Assembly (NCBI GenBank): GCA_021234155.1
Contig: JAJEKV010000062.1
Coordinates: 1,216,794-1,280,793, forward strand
Reading direction: 5' to 3'
DNA length: 64,000 nt
DNA from: Isoetes taiwanensis
Lineage: Eukaryota > Streptophyta > Lycopodiopsida > Isoetales > Isoetaceae
Every line of letters starts with the position of its first letter. The first letter of the stretch is position 1. Shown here one piece after another: positions 1 through 10,130 of the stretch. The notes beneath the pieces were generated by a model. It saw only the letters and a list, made by a program, of their open reading frames with translations. It did not search any database and was not told where the DNA came from. Position numbers and translations under genes: made by a program.

Positions 1-140
1 CGTGCTACATGCTCTTTTATTACTAGAAAAAATAATTTCCTCAAGAACTATAGCTTGGACGTTTTCAGAACATTATACAGCAATGAAGGATAGCTTTCTC
101 GTGGAGATAGAGCATACACCTTCAGAAATTTTTGATCAGA

Positions 141-425
141 TGTGGAAATCCTTCCTATTTTCCCCTTTTTGTGGAAACCCTTCCTATTTTCCCATGGCAT
201 TGGAAAATAGGAAGGGTTTCTATATTAAATTTTGAATTGCAGGGTGGCGTGCATATTTATGAGCGTGCCCCATTAATGGGCGACGTCGCCTTCTTGAAAA
301 GCGTGGTCCATAAAGGAAGATTATAAATATTTAAAAAGGGGGTGGAAACCCTTCCCATTTTCCGTGGAAACCCTTTTGGTTTTCAAAATGAGAAATCCTT
401 CCCATTTTCCACGGAAACCCTTCCA
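141..425. repeat. cluster of GGAAACCCTTCC-type short repeats
   Basis: A short motif resembling GGAAACCCTTCCYATTTTCC recurs about five times here, with small variants, near 143, 173, 353, 366 and 412, and once in inverted orientation near 202. The intervening sequence (about 225-345) shows nothing I recognise. No open frame of note uses these repeats. They may be part of a decayed minisatellite or the end of a mobile element. Confidence 0.7.
174..220. repeat. perfect 19-bp inverted repeat (hairpin)
   Basis: Positions 174-192 and 202-220 are exact reverse complements, separated by a 9-base loop. The arms consist of the local GGAAACCC/ATTTTCC repeat. The structure would form a strong hairpin in DNA or RNA. 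No T-run follows, so a terminator role is not suggested. Confidence 0.85.
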
Positions 426-604
426 AAAAATGGCACATAGCTTTTGAGGAAAAAAAAAAAAAAAATTGGATTTGGATTTGGCATACTGTTCTTGCGATGT
501 CGCCTTACTTACGAAGCTGTTTCAAGTGATGCTTTGCCTCTGCGAGATCCGGAGAAAGTAGCTAGACATCGTAGAATATGTTTCCACAAAGATGGCTGTT
601 GGAG

Positions 605-2430
605 ATGCGATTCCGAGCAGACTTGCTTGTCAAAGGTAGAATATGAAAGGCCATGCAATTTTCATGTGCCCAAATTTGCCATTGTAATAAGCGATCTTTC
701 AAACATGGCATTGGAATAAACGATCTCTTACTTGATGTTTGACAAATTTAGAAATGAAACTGGTACTAACAATTGAATTTTCACTTGATTCAAGATCGTT
801 GATGTAGCTCAGGGGAGATTACGGAAGTTATGTCCAATTCTTTCTATTGTGCCATGTTGTGCCAATGCAAGGTAGATTTTCGATTTTTTTGTGTCTTTTA
901 AAAACAAAGCAGAGCTTGTGAGCCAAGAATTGAGGCGATTACATGTCGGATATTAAGTTTCCCCCTTCTCTTGCAAATATTCCACCGAGATGCTCAACAA
1001 AACGTCATACACAGAATGTTGAATCCTGGACACGATTTTTCTATAAATGGCCCCTGCAATATATCTCCGGCTCTCTTTGAACTAGCTCCACAAGGCTATC
1101 TGAACAGAATCGGCTCCTAAAGCAATTTCGGTGACCGAGCAAAAAAAATTGCAATTAAAACCGTCTGAATTGAACTCCAACTTAAGTGTAACAAAATCTC
1201 TAGGAATAAACGTCTTCAGCAGAGATTAGCTTCTTCAGATAAAACTCCAATCACAATTCTCCTGATCATGCATTCTTCTACACGCCTTCTAATGAATCAA
1301 CTTGTAAAGACAACGATCTTCAAATGGTTTGTCTTCGCCTCTTTGTATCACGACCCACCAATATGAAGATCCAATATCCACCTTCTGTATCAAATCTAGT
1401 CGGAATACTCTTTGATTAAACCCGTTTGTATCTACCCTTTTCTTGATGCTCATTGAATCTGCATAGCATTTTTTTATTTTTAGTATCCACAGACCCTTTT
1501 TCTCTTCTATCTTGCTGCCATGTCACCATAAATTATACCATTTAAACTATTGAATGTTGGATGCTGATCTGCACTTGCGACTTGTCTAATGAGCATGATG
1601 ACCCCCCCCTGATCCATGAAAAATTCAAAATTTTTCCACATGTTAGTCTTACCCATTAAATCTGCAGCTTCCTCTACGCAGCCAGATCTCACAACTAATC
1701 AAACCTGCATATGCCAGATTTTGCAAAATGTAGAAATTAGTTAGTGGATTTAGATAGCATAAAATAGGGAATTTTTTTCCACATTAACACAATCTAACTT
1801 GAGGTGATGCAAATTGTGTTGTCGCGTAGCCTTGAGAACCAACATGAAGTAGGCTATGCATAACCAAACCTTAAGCACGGTGACATATTGTGCAATCCAA
1901 TAAGGTTGCAAATAAATTACAAAATGCATGCGAGCATTAACAATTAAGAATCTTACCTGCTATGAGCTGCACCAAGGAATGTGGTCCGAGTTAAACAACC
2001 CCAAAGGCTTATGCGGATCAGACCTCCAAGATTGACGCACAAGCTAATAGAGGAGAGAAACTAGAATAAGCATTTGTGATGGCCTCAGAGCTTCAATTGC
2101 AAAAGGGCCAATCGATTTAGAGACGTGGCATAGACAAAAACTCAAATCATCTCCACTGATAATAGACAAGCCTAGCTGTTTGAATTTACTTGAATTTGAA
2201 GGGGCCATTGCTTGATCATATTAATTAGACCGAAGAACCGGAGAAAGAAAATAGAAGCAAAATATACATGTACGTAATATGTTTCTTTTTTGTTCTTTTT
2301 TAATAGCACATCTTTTAAATTTATTTACTGCATGAAGTCAAATATTCAAATATATGCCCTTCATTTTCCTATTTCTGTAAAATCTGTAAGAAATCTTGTA
2401 GCAAATTGTTATATCAAGGCTTAGACTTCT
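605..2430. repeat. dispersed repeat family A, copy 1
   Basis: This stretch closely matches 2431-6300 (interrupted) and 8480-10130. Diagnostic shared blocks are the cttgtcaaaggtagaatatg block, the ttcccccttctcttgcaaat block near 958, the aaatggcccctgcaatat block near 1045, the gaataaa.gtcttcagcagag block near 1205 and the gcagccagatctcacaacta block near 1677. No long open frame is present; scattered stops suggest non-coding or fully decayed content. Copy 1 abuts copy 2 directly, so the two are in tandem. Copy 1 keeps the unoccupied target site (1051-1054) of the inverted-repeat element found in copy 2. Bases 1-140 and 425-605 show nothing recognisable beyond a poly-A run near 450. Confidence 0.8.
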
Positions 2431-2887
2431 CACGCGATTCCGAACAGATTTGCTTGTCAAAGGTAGAATATGAAAGGCCATGCAATTTTCATGTGCCCAA
2501 ATTTGCCATTGTAATAAGAGAGCTTTCAAATATGGCATTGGAGTAAACGATCTCTTACTTGATGTTTGACAAATTTGGGAATGAAACTATTACTAACAAT
2601 TCAAATTTTTCGGTTGATTGAAGATGTGTTGATGTAGCTCTGAGGGAATTGCAGAAGTTATGTTCAGTTCTTTCGATTGTGCCATGTTGTGCTAACGTGA
2701 GGTAGATTTCTTCCATTTTTTGTATCTTTTATTAAAACAAACAGAGTTTGTGAGCTAAGAATTGAGCCCAGTATATGCCAGATCTCAAGTTTCCCCCTTC
2801 TCTTGCAAATATTCCACCGAGATGCTCAACAAAACGCCATACACAGAATGTTGAATTCTGTCACACGATTTTTCTATGAATGGCCCC

Positions 2888-3209
2888 GGGTAAAAGCATG
2901 TTAGGGTGTCCCTTAAAAAGTATTCTTTAGTGACAAAAAAAGTACCTAAAAAGGTAGCCAGGACTGGGTACTGTGTACCTGTGTAATATCTCAATAGAAG
3001 GTATGTTTTAGAACTTTTTATATATATATTGGTCTCCGATAGCATTACCTTTATCTTAACTTTGAATATAAACACGTCCTTGACTTTTATTTTGGATTTT
3101 TGTATTAGTTTTAATGAAAAGAAAAATGAGAAAGTACCCAGTTCTGAAGTACCTAGTGTATGTACTTTTGCAGGTTCCAAAAATGGTACACCCTAACATG
3201 CTTTTACCC
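2888..3209. mobile_element. MITE-like element with 22-bp perfect terminal inverted repeats
   Basis: The ends 2888-2909 and 3188-3209 are exact 22-base inverted repeats starting GGGTAAAAGCATG. Inside them the arms stay imperfectly complementary, for example around actgggtac near 2964 and 3133. The element is 322 bp and has no transposase. CCCC flanks it on both sides (2884-2887 and 3210-3213). Both other copies of family A have a single CCCC at the same place (1051-1054 and 8529-8532), so these are empty sites and CCCC is a probable 4-bp target duplication. The run of Cs makes the exact duplication length uncertain. I do not assign a superfamily. Open frames across it on the minus strand are not convincing genes. 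Confidence 0.88.
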
Positions 3210-3421
3210 CCCCTGAAATATCTCTTTGACTCTCTTTGAACCAGCTCAACAAGGCTATCTGAACAGAATCGGGTCCTAAAGCAATTTTGGGTGATCCAGC
3301 AAAAAAGATTGCAATTAAAACTGCCTAAATCAAACTCCAAATCAAGTGTAACAAAGTTTCTAGGAATAAATGTCTTCAGCAGAGATTAGCTACTTCAGAT
3401 AAAACTCCAATCACAATTCTC

Positions 3422-5000
3422 ATTGATCACATCTTCACACTCAGGGTTTTGGTCGAGGACAGCAGGAACCGTCGGGAGGACCTGTACTGCTGTTTTGTGG
3501 ACTTTGCAAAAGCTTTCGACACGGTACCTCGGGAAAAGTTGTGGGCGAGATTGCACCATCTGGGGCTTCCTGTGGATCTGCAGAACGCAGTGTACAGACT
3601 GTACGAGAGCTGCACAGACCGCATGCAACCGGAAGGACAGTCATTTGCCAGCAGCATTGGAGTTAGGCAAGGTTGTCCTCTCTCACCCACACTCTTTGGA
3701 CTTTACATTGACCAGTTGGAAGCCTAGCTTGCTGCCAATGGGGGGGACGGTATACAGCTCTTGCACCAGGTCATCCGGCAGCTCATCTATGCGGATGATG
3801 TGGACCTCTTGGCCCATACACCAGAGGGCATGCAGGCACACCTAGATGCCCTGGATACATTCTGCCAGGTGATAGACATGCGTGTCAACCTGGCCAGACT
3901 AAGGTGGTCCTCACATCCTCCTCACGTCATCCAGCACCTCCGGTGCTCACTTATCAGGGGCAGATGGTAGAGGTCACACCCAGCTACAAGTACCTGGGGG
4001 TGGAATTTCCGTCGTCAATGTATTGGGATGCATCCATTCGCCGGTGACCCTTGAGGTTGGAAGGCTATACATAATGCAAAACAATAGTCCACAGAGCGGT
4101 ATATTTGGGGCCACCGGTCACATTTGTTCGAACCTTTGGTGGAGCCGGTTCTTACGTATGGGGTCGAGATGTGGGGCCCGGTGGTGTCTTTGGCGACTTG
4201 GAGCGACTTGGAGCAGGTCGAAGGCATTTTTGCCGCGGGCACTTGGGGTCAAGCCCCGAGTTCCATATCGGATCTTGTTGCGAGGCGGGGATTCATGCCC
4301 TGCGGCATGCGACCCTCGATACACATTGTTTATTTCGGAAGGTGGCGGCATGGGCGACACTTTCGGCATTGTTTATTTCGAAGGTGGCCGGCATGGGCGA
4401 TGAGCCCGCGAGCGACGCGGGGGCTTGTTGGAAGGACAAGAAAGCCCGGTGGGGCGCTTAGAACGTAGGCGCACATAGGTGCATCCAGGTGCACCTGAGG
4501 CGCCCGGTCGGGATAGGCCGAGGGGTACTTGGACTCTTGTTTCCGGGAAGCTTCGGGGGCCACAATGCTCGAACGGGTAAAGATGGCACACTACAAGCGG
4601 CACATAAACCCCACCCGGTTCGAGGCCCACGGCTCTACTGCGTTCTGGGTTGCCCATGAAGAAGCGCGGGATCATCGCGTCCATTCGAGCGAGGGGCCCA
4701 CCATCTTGGCTTGAGGCGGCTCGGTGGATTGGAGAGTCACGCCCGGGGGCCGGCTTTGTCGGTGTTGTCTTGCCGGGGGTTGTTGAGGATGAAAGCCATG
4801 CCTTCCAGGCATCCGGACCTATAGTCGGTCGGGCTCGCTTCGCCCTCTTGGTGCGACACGGTCTACCCTTTGCGACGAGCTACTCGATCTGCCGTCAGTT
4901 TGGTCCCTTGGCTCCTACCTCCAGGAGGTTTTGGATCTGTGGACTCACAGTTTTAAAACATGATGTTAGATTATTTGAGATGGCCAAGCTAGGGATTTGA
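3422..5000 (+). mobile_element. LINE A: 5'-truncated non-LTR retrotransposon, RT relic
   Basis: The element begins inside the reverse transcriptase domain at a DHIFTLR-like start. Frame 3449-3727 carries FVDFAKAFD (catalytic Asp codon 3500-3502) and the GVRQGCPLSP segment. A single TAG (3725-3727) interrupts it, and the same frame continues into YADD (Tyr codon 3788-3790). Near 3900 it shifts frame before a YKYLGVEF segment (about 3988). The C-terminal region (4124-4330) has the LTYGVEMWGP and W(S)DLEQVE motifs typical of these LINEs. With at least one nonsense codon and several frameshifts it cannot encode an active RT. It sits in copy 2 of family A. It resembles LINE B (14.6-17.1 kb) but is clearly diverged from it. 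Confidence 0.9.
4322..4403. repeat. short imperfect tandem duplication in LINE A
   Basis: The block cattgtttatttcggaaggtggcggcatgggcgac is repeated immediately downstream with small indels (about 4323-4368 and 4369-4403). LINE B has a single version of this part, so the duplication probably arose after LINE A inserted. Confidence 0.7.
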
Positions 5001-5135
5001 TTGTGTCCAGGAAGACGCTTCCATATCAAGACCATATATCGTGAGCCAGACTTTAGAGAGAGTTCTAGTGGCTAGGCTATGTGTCTAGCCTATACAAGTT
5101 GGCTGATCGACGCATCCCGACAATGCAATATTCTC

Positions 5136-5212
5136 TTTTTTTTTTTTTTTTTTTGATGGTAGGAGTATATTATTGTAAATGTAAATGTAAATGTAAATAA
5201 GTAAATGTATTA
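5136..5212. repeat. poly-T run and TGTAAA microsatellite
   Basis: A T-run of about 18-20 bases is followed by about four TGTAAA units (5173-5198). This lies just beyond the recognisable LINE A sequence and could be its simple-repeat 3' tail or the tail of a second insertion on the opposite strand. Confidence 0.7.
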
Positions 5213-5229
5213 TTCTCTCGCCGGGTTAG

Positions 5230-5814
5230 ACCCTCAGGTCCATAGGCGGCCATGTTACATACAAAACTATATAAAAATATAGATACATCAAACAAGGCCA
5301 TTGGCCTCGAAGTTATCTACCAACTCATTCAGCTCCAATTTTATTATTATAGATAAAAAATTAACAAAGGGCCCCCTCAATAGGGCAGATAGCAAAGCTA
5401 TATATAACTTGCCCATAGAACTAGGTGTGAATGTACTACCAGAATACCTGCTCTTCTTCCCTGCATGTAAGTACTATAGGGAAATATCATCATTTTCTTC
5501 GTAGAGGCAACATCTTATTTTAATCTCGCATTTGGTTGTAAAGCTATTGAATTTGATCATAGTTTGAAGGAGCTCGTGGAAAATGGGCATTTGGCTTCTT
5601 TAGTATTCTGTTTAATTGGGAAGATGTTAATAATCTTGGTTAGATAGAAGAAGAGGTTGAGAGAGGCTCATGTGTACTTTAGCTTCTGGACATATTACGA
5701 TCCGGATGGAATCCTTTGTACATAAACTATATCTGATCCATGAGGGATCTTTGTATTGTATTGTAATTTTTCCTATCTGATCAATACAATAACTTCTTAC
5801 CTTCAAAAAAAAAA
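5230..5814 (+). mobile_element. possible retroposed 3' end with poly(A) tail
   Basis: This stretch lies between LINE A and the resumption of family A copy 2. It ends in ten As (5805-5814) preceded by a T-rich, UTR-like sequence (tgtattgtattgtaattttt), the usual look of a poly(A)-tailed retroposed 3' end. It has one 67-codon frame (5301-5504) with no recognisable motif. I cannot identify the source transcript, and it could equally be the 3' UTR of a plant L1-type LINE. Confidence 0.4.
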
Positions 5815-6642
5815 GGAAGAAACAAGCTGATAGAGGAGAGAAACTAGAATAAGCATTTGTGATGACCTCCAACTTCAATTGCAAAAAGGGCCAATCGATT
5901 TAGAGACATGGCATAGACAAAAACTCAAATCATCTCCACTGATAATAGAGCAAGCCTAGCTGTTTGAATTTACTTACTGCCTCTTTTAAATTTATTTGCT
6001 GCATGAAGTCAAATATTCAAATATATGCGCTTCATTTTCCTATTTCTGTAGAATCGTAAGAAATCTTGTAGCAAATTGTTATATCAAGGCACAAGATCTT
6101 CTCAGACATTGCGAAATATATATCTGGGTCCATAATTAATGATGATTTGAACCATAATGGGGGCAATGTGGCATTTTGAGAATAGATTATTGGTTTGGCA
6201 TTGTGAAATAGATGTGATCTCTCATTGTAGCATATAGCTTCATGCTTTTCAAACATATGGTATAATGTTGAATATGTGAAATTTCTCCCCTATTACATCT
6301 TATTAACCTTGAGGATATTTAATGAATTTCTCCCCTATTCCTTACGTGGAGGCGCACACCGCCCATCCTGGGCACCAAGCACTAGTAAACGCCTTCGGGG
6401 TCAGCATCAAATCCACAGTGGCAGCACCTGGGCGTGATTTCCATCTGCAGATTTTTGGCTTTAGGGAATAACTAGCATCAAGTCAATCTGGGCGTGAATT
6501 TTGCCTGCATCAGGCCAGTTGGTCGGTTTTCTGGCTTTAGGGCATAACTAACATCAAGTCGGGCTCGCAGATAAGGTAACGTTGAAAAAAAAAACCATAA
6601 ATCCACATGATGTAATGAAAAAAGATGTGGCTACAACGTAAC

Positions 6643-6739
6643 ACGGTCATCCCACATGGTCACCTTATATAGGACCACAGAAATAAGACCACGATCATCC
6701 CACAGATCACCTTATATAGACCACAATCATCTTATATAA
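6643..6739 (+). promoter_or_regulatory. promoter cassette a: CGGTCA box with three TATA-like repeats
   Basis: CGGTCATCCCACATGGTCAC is followed by three spaced TTATATA(A)G units at 6665, 6712 and 6732, each preceded by CACC or ATCAT and followed by ACCAC. The last TATA lies about 35 bases before ATG 6768, so a normal plant TATA-to-start distance would put transcription start almost at the ATG. The same arrangement recurs at 7160, 7815, 10958, 11419 and 20955. Confidence 0.65.
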
Positions 6740-6767
6740 GACCACGGTCACGACAAAGCAAAAGAAG

Positions 6768-6989
6768 ATGGCGAAGATGGCGAAGCCGGATCTTGTAAAA
6801 ATTGTATGTTTATTATGGCAATGCTCTTTTCAGACCATACGTCCGATAGAGACCATAGGAAATGTCATGTCATTTTTTTGGGCACTTCATTTTTCATCTC
6901 AGAAGGAGACCATAGGATATTTCATGTCATGTCATTTTTTTGGCGATACGAAATGTTATGTCATGCCAAGAATATTTCATTCATCATAA
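6768..6989 (+). CDS. small ORF after promoter cassette a, unrecognised
   Basis: A 73-codon frame starts MAKMAKPDL just after the cassette. The homologous DNA at 11102 starts MAKRG but reads a different frame after small indels, so protein conservation is poor. Phe- and Cys-rich content and the in-frame tandem ATGGCGAAG are the only notable points. It may be a chance frame in a decayed gene. I do not recognise a domain. Confidence 0.25.
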   Translation: MAKMAKPDLVKIVCLLWQCSFQTIRPIETIGNVMSFFWALHFSSQKETIGYFMSCHFFGDTKCYVMPRIFHSS

Positions 6990-7159
6990 ACCCACATAAT
7001 GTAATGACAAAAGTCTTGGCTAATATTGATATTAATCCATAACGTAACATGGTCAAACAATGCGAGAATATCTGGATTCATCGATGGCTCCAGATAAGGT
7101 AATGTTAAAAAATTGACCCACATAATTTAATGACAAAAGGCGTGGCTACAACATAGCAG

Positions 7160-7216
7160 TTCATCCCACACGGTCACCTTATATGAGATCCGCGATCACG
7201 GTGAAGCAAGAAGATG
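7160..7216 (+). promoter_or_regulatory. promoter cassette b
   Basis: TTCATCCCACACGGTCACCTTATATGAG precedes ATG 7214-7216, with the TATA-like element slightly altered (TTATATGA). The homologous cassette e at 11419-11446 keeps TTATATAAG. The frame from this ATG is short (MAEMKSRAFF, then a stop). Confidence 0.5.
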
Positions 7217-7312
7217 GCCGAGATGAAAAGCCGGGCCTTCTTTGCAATGGAGTGATGTTTGAGAGAACCTTAAGATAACGTAGACAAGCTCTTTGCATCA
7301 GGAAAATTGCAA

Positions 7313-7549
7313 ATGGGTAAAAGCTTTGTACAATATAGCATGGGTTTCTCTTTGAAGCGTCAAGACAATAATAAGGTCCTCAAGGACAAGAATCCCCAAA
7401 AGCAGCGTTGGAACCTAGTCCGTCTTGTGTTTCGAGAGCTAATCGTGAGGAAAAAGAAAGAAGAGAAGCATCACACCCTAAATGAAAAAACCCTAAAACA
7501 CGGAGAGACTTACTCTGCACTAGCCATAACATATCTCCCACAGGAATAA
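7313..7549 (+). CDS. small basic protein, KSFVQYSM family, paralog 1
   Basis: The frame from ATG 7313 gives 78 residues: MGKSFVQYSMGFSLKRQ at the N-terminus, a basic RKKKEE segment in the middle and ETYSALAITYLP near the end. A paralog at 11569-11826 keeps both ends in frame while the middle about 20 residues are frame-shifted relative to this copy. I recognise no family. It could be a real small gene of the amplified module. It could also be a chance open frame in the 5' flank of a U6-like gene, because in the paralog the U6-like sequence follows directly. No signal peptide or membrane segment is visible. Confidence 0.4.
   Translation: MGKSFVQYSMGFSLKRQDNNKVLKDKNPQKQRWNLVRLVFRELIVRKKKEEKHHTLNEKTLKHGETYSALAITYLPQE
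7535..7544 (+). promoter_or_regulatory. USE-like TCCCACA element
   Basis: TCCCACAGG resembles the plant snRNA upstream sequence element (RTCCCACATCG). In the paralogous module the equivalent site (11788-11797) is degraded to TCCCCGAG and lies about 63 bases before the U6-like sequence, near the usual distance for this element. Here no clear U6 follows. Confidence 0.35.
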
Positions 7550-7814
7550 ATGGGCATTCACAAGTGTTAAAACCAAATAAGGCTATAATGCTGAGGGTTC
7601 TTACTATTGTTAGCGACATGATTTATGAATACTTACTACAAGACGGAGAGCTTGACTAAAGCGCAAACTCGTGTATATTCGATTTGAGGGAACATCGAGT
7701 GAACTGCGTGATATTATCAGAAGGGATATTATCTGATATTATCATTGAGATATTAACGCTAACGTTGAGATATTATCATCGATGCATCAAGTTAACGTTG
7801 CAAAAAAAAAAAAA

Positions 7815-7898
7815 TCCACCGCGGTCATCGCACCGCGACGACGGTCCGCGGTCAACCCGAGTCATCCCTACGGTCAGCCCCACGATCAACCTATATAA
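7815..7898 (+). promoter_or_regulatory. promoter cassette c: reiterated CGGTCA boxes and TATATAA
   Basis: After an A-run near 7801, CGGTCA-type boxes occur at about 7821, 7848 and 7871, with a related CGATCA near 7883. They are followed by CCTATATAAG (TATATAA 7892-7898), 33 bases before ATG 7931. The 20955-21044 cassette is the closest relative and matches through the start codon (aaacaccaaaATGAAGAAG). Confidence 0.7.
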
Positions 7899-7930
7899 GA
7901 CCGTCATTCCATTCCACAATAAACACCAAA

Positions 7931-8352
7931 ATGAAGAAGGCGAGAAATGAAGATGGCCAAGCAAGGTGAAGCTCTTAAGAAGTGCAAGGCAAAAGAGTGA
8001 AGGTGTTAAAAAGTCTAGAATAATGAAGAACACAAAAAGAAGATGGAGAAGCATAAACGTGAACAGACTAGAGGAATTCAGCTATTTGGAGCAAATGAAA
8101 GGTATGTTGTTTTTGGAGAAAGAAGTTGCCATGTTGGATGACTTGTTGGCCCAAGAAAATTTCAATTCTGGTCCACAAGATGATGACTTGAAGCAAAACA
8201 AAGGGGATATCTCGACACTCAAAGCTGTTGTAGGCTCTCGGACCCTTGAGGAATTGTTTGATGACGACTTGCCAAAACTAGAGGAACATGGAGATATGCT
8301 TGACTTTGTCAACGTCAAGAAGCAAGCAGAGGCGGGGATATCAATGCGATAA
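7931..8352 (+). pseudogene. acidic coiled-coil protein, copy 1 (frameshifted)
   Basis: This is a paralog of the ORF at 21072. The start codon region matches, but an extra base near 7941 breaks the frame after a few codons. The main conserved frame (7966-8352) then carries EGVKKSRIMKNTK, FSYLEQMKGMLFLEKEVAML, DDLLAQENFNS and LEELFDDDLPKLEEHGDMLDFV. The Leu/Glu/Lys-rich heptad-like central part suggests a coiled coil, and the C-terminal half is strongly acidic. Downstream (8380-8500) the repeated LFDEDLP module starts again but ends in a block of near-identical aaaatgccatattgattg repeats. Family A copy 3 follows. Confidence 0.6.
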
Positions 8353-8414
8353 ATCGTTGTTAGCAAACATTGAGTTGCCAAGCCTTCAAGAATTGTTTGA
8401 TGAAGACTTGCCCA

Positions 8415-8505
8415 CGCTCAACAAAAATGCCATATTGATTGTCAAAAATGCCATATTGATTGTTTGATGCTCAACAAAATGCCATATTTGATTGTCAAAT
8501 TACAT
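8415..8505. repeat. short repeats of a CAAAAATGCCATATTGATTG motif
   Basis: The motif occurs three times with small changes (about 8424, 8443 and 8475), at the junction between the coiled-coil pseudogene and family A copy 3. gctcaacaaaatgccata is also part of family A (near 2823), so the junction may have formed by recombination at this shared word. Confidence 0.6.
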
Positions 8506-10130
8506 CACACGATTTTTTCTATAAATGGCCCCTGCAATATCTCAGAAATTGCAATTAAAACCGCTTGAATCGAACTCCAAATCAACTGTAACAAAATCTC
8601 TAGGAATAAATGTCTTCAGCAGAGATTATCTTCATCAGATAAAAACCCAATCACAATTCTCCTGATCATGCCTCTCATGCATAGACGGCTTCTTAATGTC
8701 AGGCTTCTCCAATCACAGCAGGTTCACGGATTCTTCTACACGGCTTCTAATGAATCAACTTGTATAAGACAACGATCTTCGAATGGTTTGTCTTCGCCTC
8801 TTTGTGTCACGATCCACCAATTCGAAGATCCAAACGTGGCAAACTTTTACATCCCTAAAAAGCTCTTTCAAATAGCTTTCAGATGCACGTATCCATGTCC
8901 TAAATAGAGATGAGAAAAAGAAATTATGACACCTTTATTCCGGACCATCGATCGCGCACATGCACCCATAAATAGTGGTAGTTAGGCCCTGTTATAGTGC
9001 AAACAAATCTTATCCATTGATTTTTTATCTTAACGTTCTGCAATATATATTCTTGGGGTAAAAGGGTGCATGCATGAAAGGAGGCAACCCCACCCCTACC
9101 CATTAAAACTGCAGCTTCCTCTACGCAGCCAGATCTCACAACTAATTAAACATGCATACGCCAGATTTTGCAAACTGTAGAAATTAGTTAGTGGATTTAG
9201 ATAGCAAAAAATAGGAGAATTTTTTTTTCCACATTAACACAATCTAACTTGGGGATGCAAATTGTGTTGTGGGTAGCCTTCAAAACCAACATGAAGTAGG
9301 CTATGCATAACTAAACCCTAACCGCGGTGAGATATTGTGCAATCCAATAAGGTTGCAAATAAATTACAAAATGCAAGCGCATTAACAATTAAGAATCTTA
9401 CTTGCTATGAGCTGCACCAAGGAATGTGGTCCGAGTTAAACAACCCCAAAGGCTTATGTGGATCGGACCTCCAAGATTGAAGCACAAGTTCATGGAGGAA
9501 AGAAACTAGAATAAGCATTTGTGATGGCCTCCAACTTCAATTGCAAAAAGGGCCAATCGATTTAGAGACATGGCGTAGAGAAAAACTCAAATCATCTCGA
9601 CTGACAATAGAGCAATCCTAGCTGTTTGAATTTGCTTGAATTTAAAGGGGCCATTGCTTGATCATATTAATTAGACCGAAGAATAGGAGAAAGAAAATGG
9701 AAGCAAAATATACATGTCGCGTATTATGTTTCTTTTTGCTCTTTTATAATAGCCCATCTTTTAAACTTATTTTACTGCATGAAGTCAAATATTCAAATAT
9801 ATGCGCTTCATTTTCCTATTTCTGTAGAATCTGTAAGAAATCTTGTAGCAAATTGTTATATCAAGGCCTAGACTTAAAATGGTGACACGATCTTCTCAGA
9901 CATTGCCAAATATGTATCTGGGTCCACAATTAATGACAATTTGAACCATAATGGGGACAATGTGGCATTTTGAGAATAGATTATCGGTTTGGCATTGTGA
10001 AATAGATGTGATCTCCGATTGTAGCTTATAGCTCCATGCTTCTCAAACATATGCTATAATGTTGAAGATGTGAAATTTCTCCCCTATTACATCATATTAA
10101 CCTTGAGGATGTTTACCCTATTCCATTATA
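8480..10130. repeat. dispersed repeat family A, copy 3
   Basis: The copy is truncated on the left, at the gctcaacaaaatgcc word. It then matches copy 1 through the aaatggcccctgcaatat block (empty MITE site at 8529-8532), the cagcagagatta block, the gcagccagatctcacaacta block near 9125 and the caaattgttatatcaaggcc block near 9848. It extends further right than copy 1, matching 6090-6290 of copy 2. The 79-codon frame at 8668-8907 is inside it and shows no recognisable domain. Confidence 0.8.

Larger units (their letters stand above)
2431..6300. repeat. dispersed repeat family A, copy 2, split by insertions
   Basis: The copy matches copy 1 from 2431 to about 3421, apart from the 322-bp insertion at 2888-3209. 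It then stops where LINE A begins and resumes near 5826 with the block ctgatagaggagagaaacta. About 0.7 kb of copy 1 (roughly 1270-2035) has no counterpart here, so the insertion came with, or was followed by, a deletion. The right part (5826-6290) matches 9480-10100 of copy 3. The stretch 6300-6560 shows short imperfect repeats (gggcgtga, tttctggctttaggg) but no gene. Confidence 0.75.
6560..7620 (+). repeat. repeated module B, copy 1
   Basis: The module matches 10870-11850 at about the same spacing. It starts with an aacgttgaaaaaaaa block, then gatgtggctacaac, CGGTCA/TATA promoter cassettes, a cttgtaaaaattgtatgttt block, a second cassette and the 80-codon ORF ending near 7549. A shorter partial copy lies at about 10640-10850. 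The tail (7565-7620, aagtgttaaaaccaaataagg) recurs at 19980. Confidence 0.8.
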
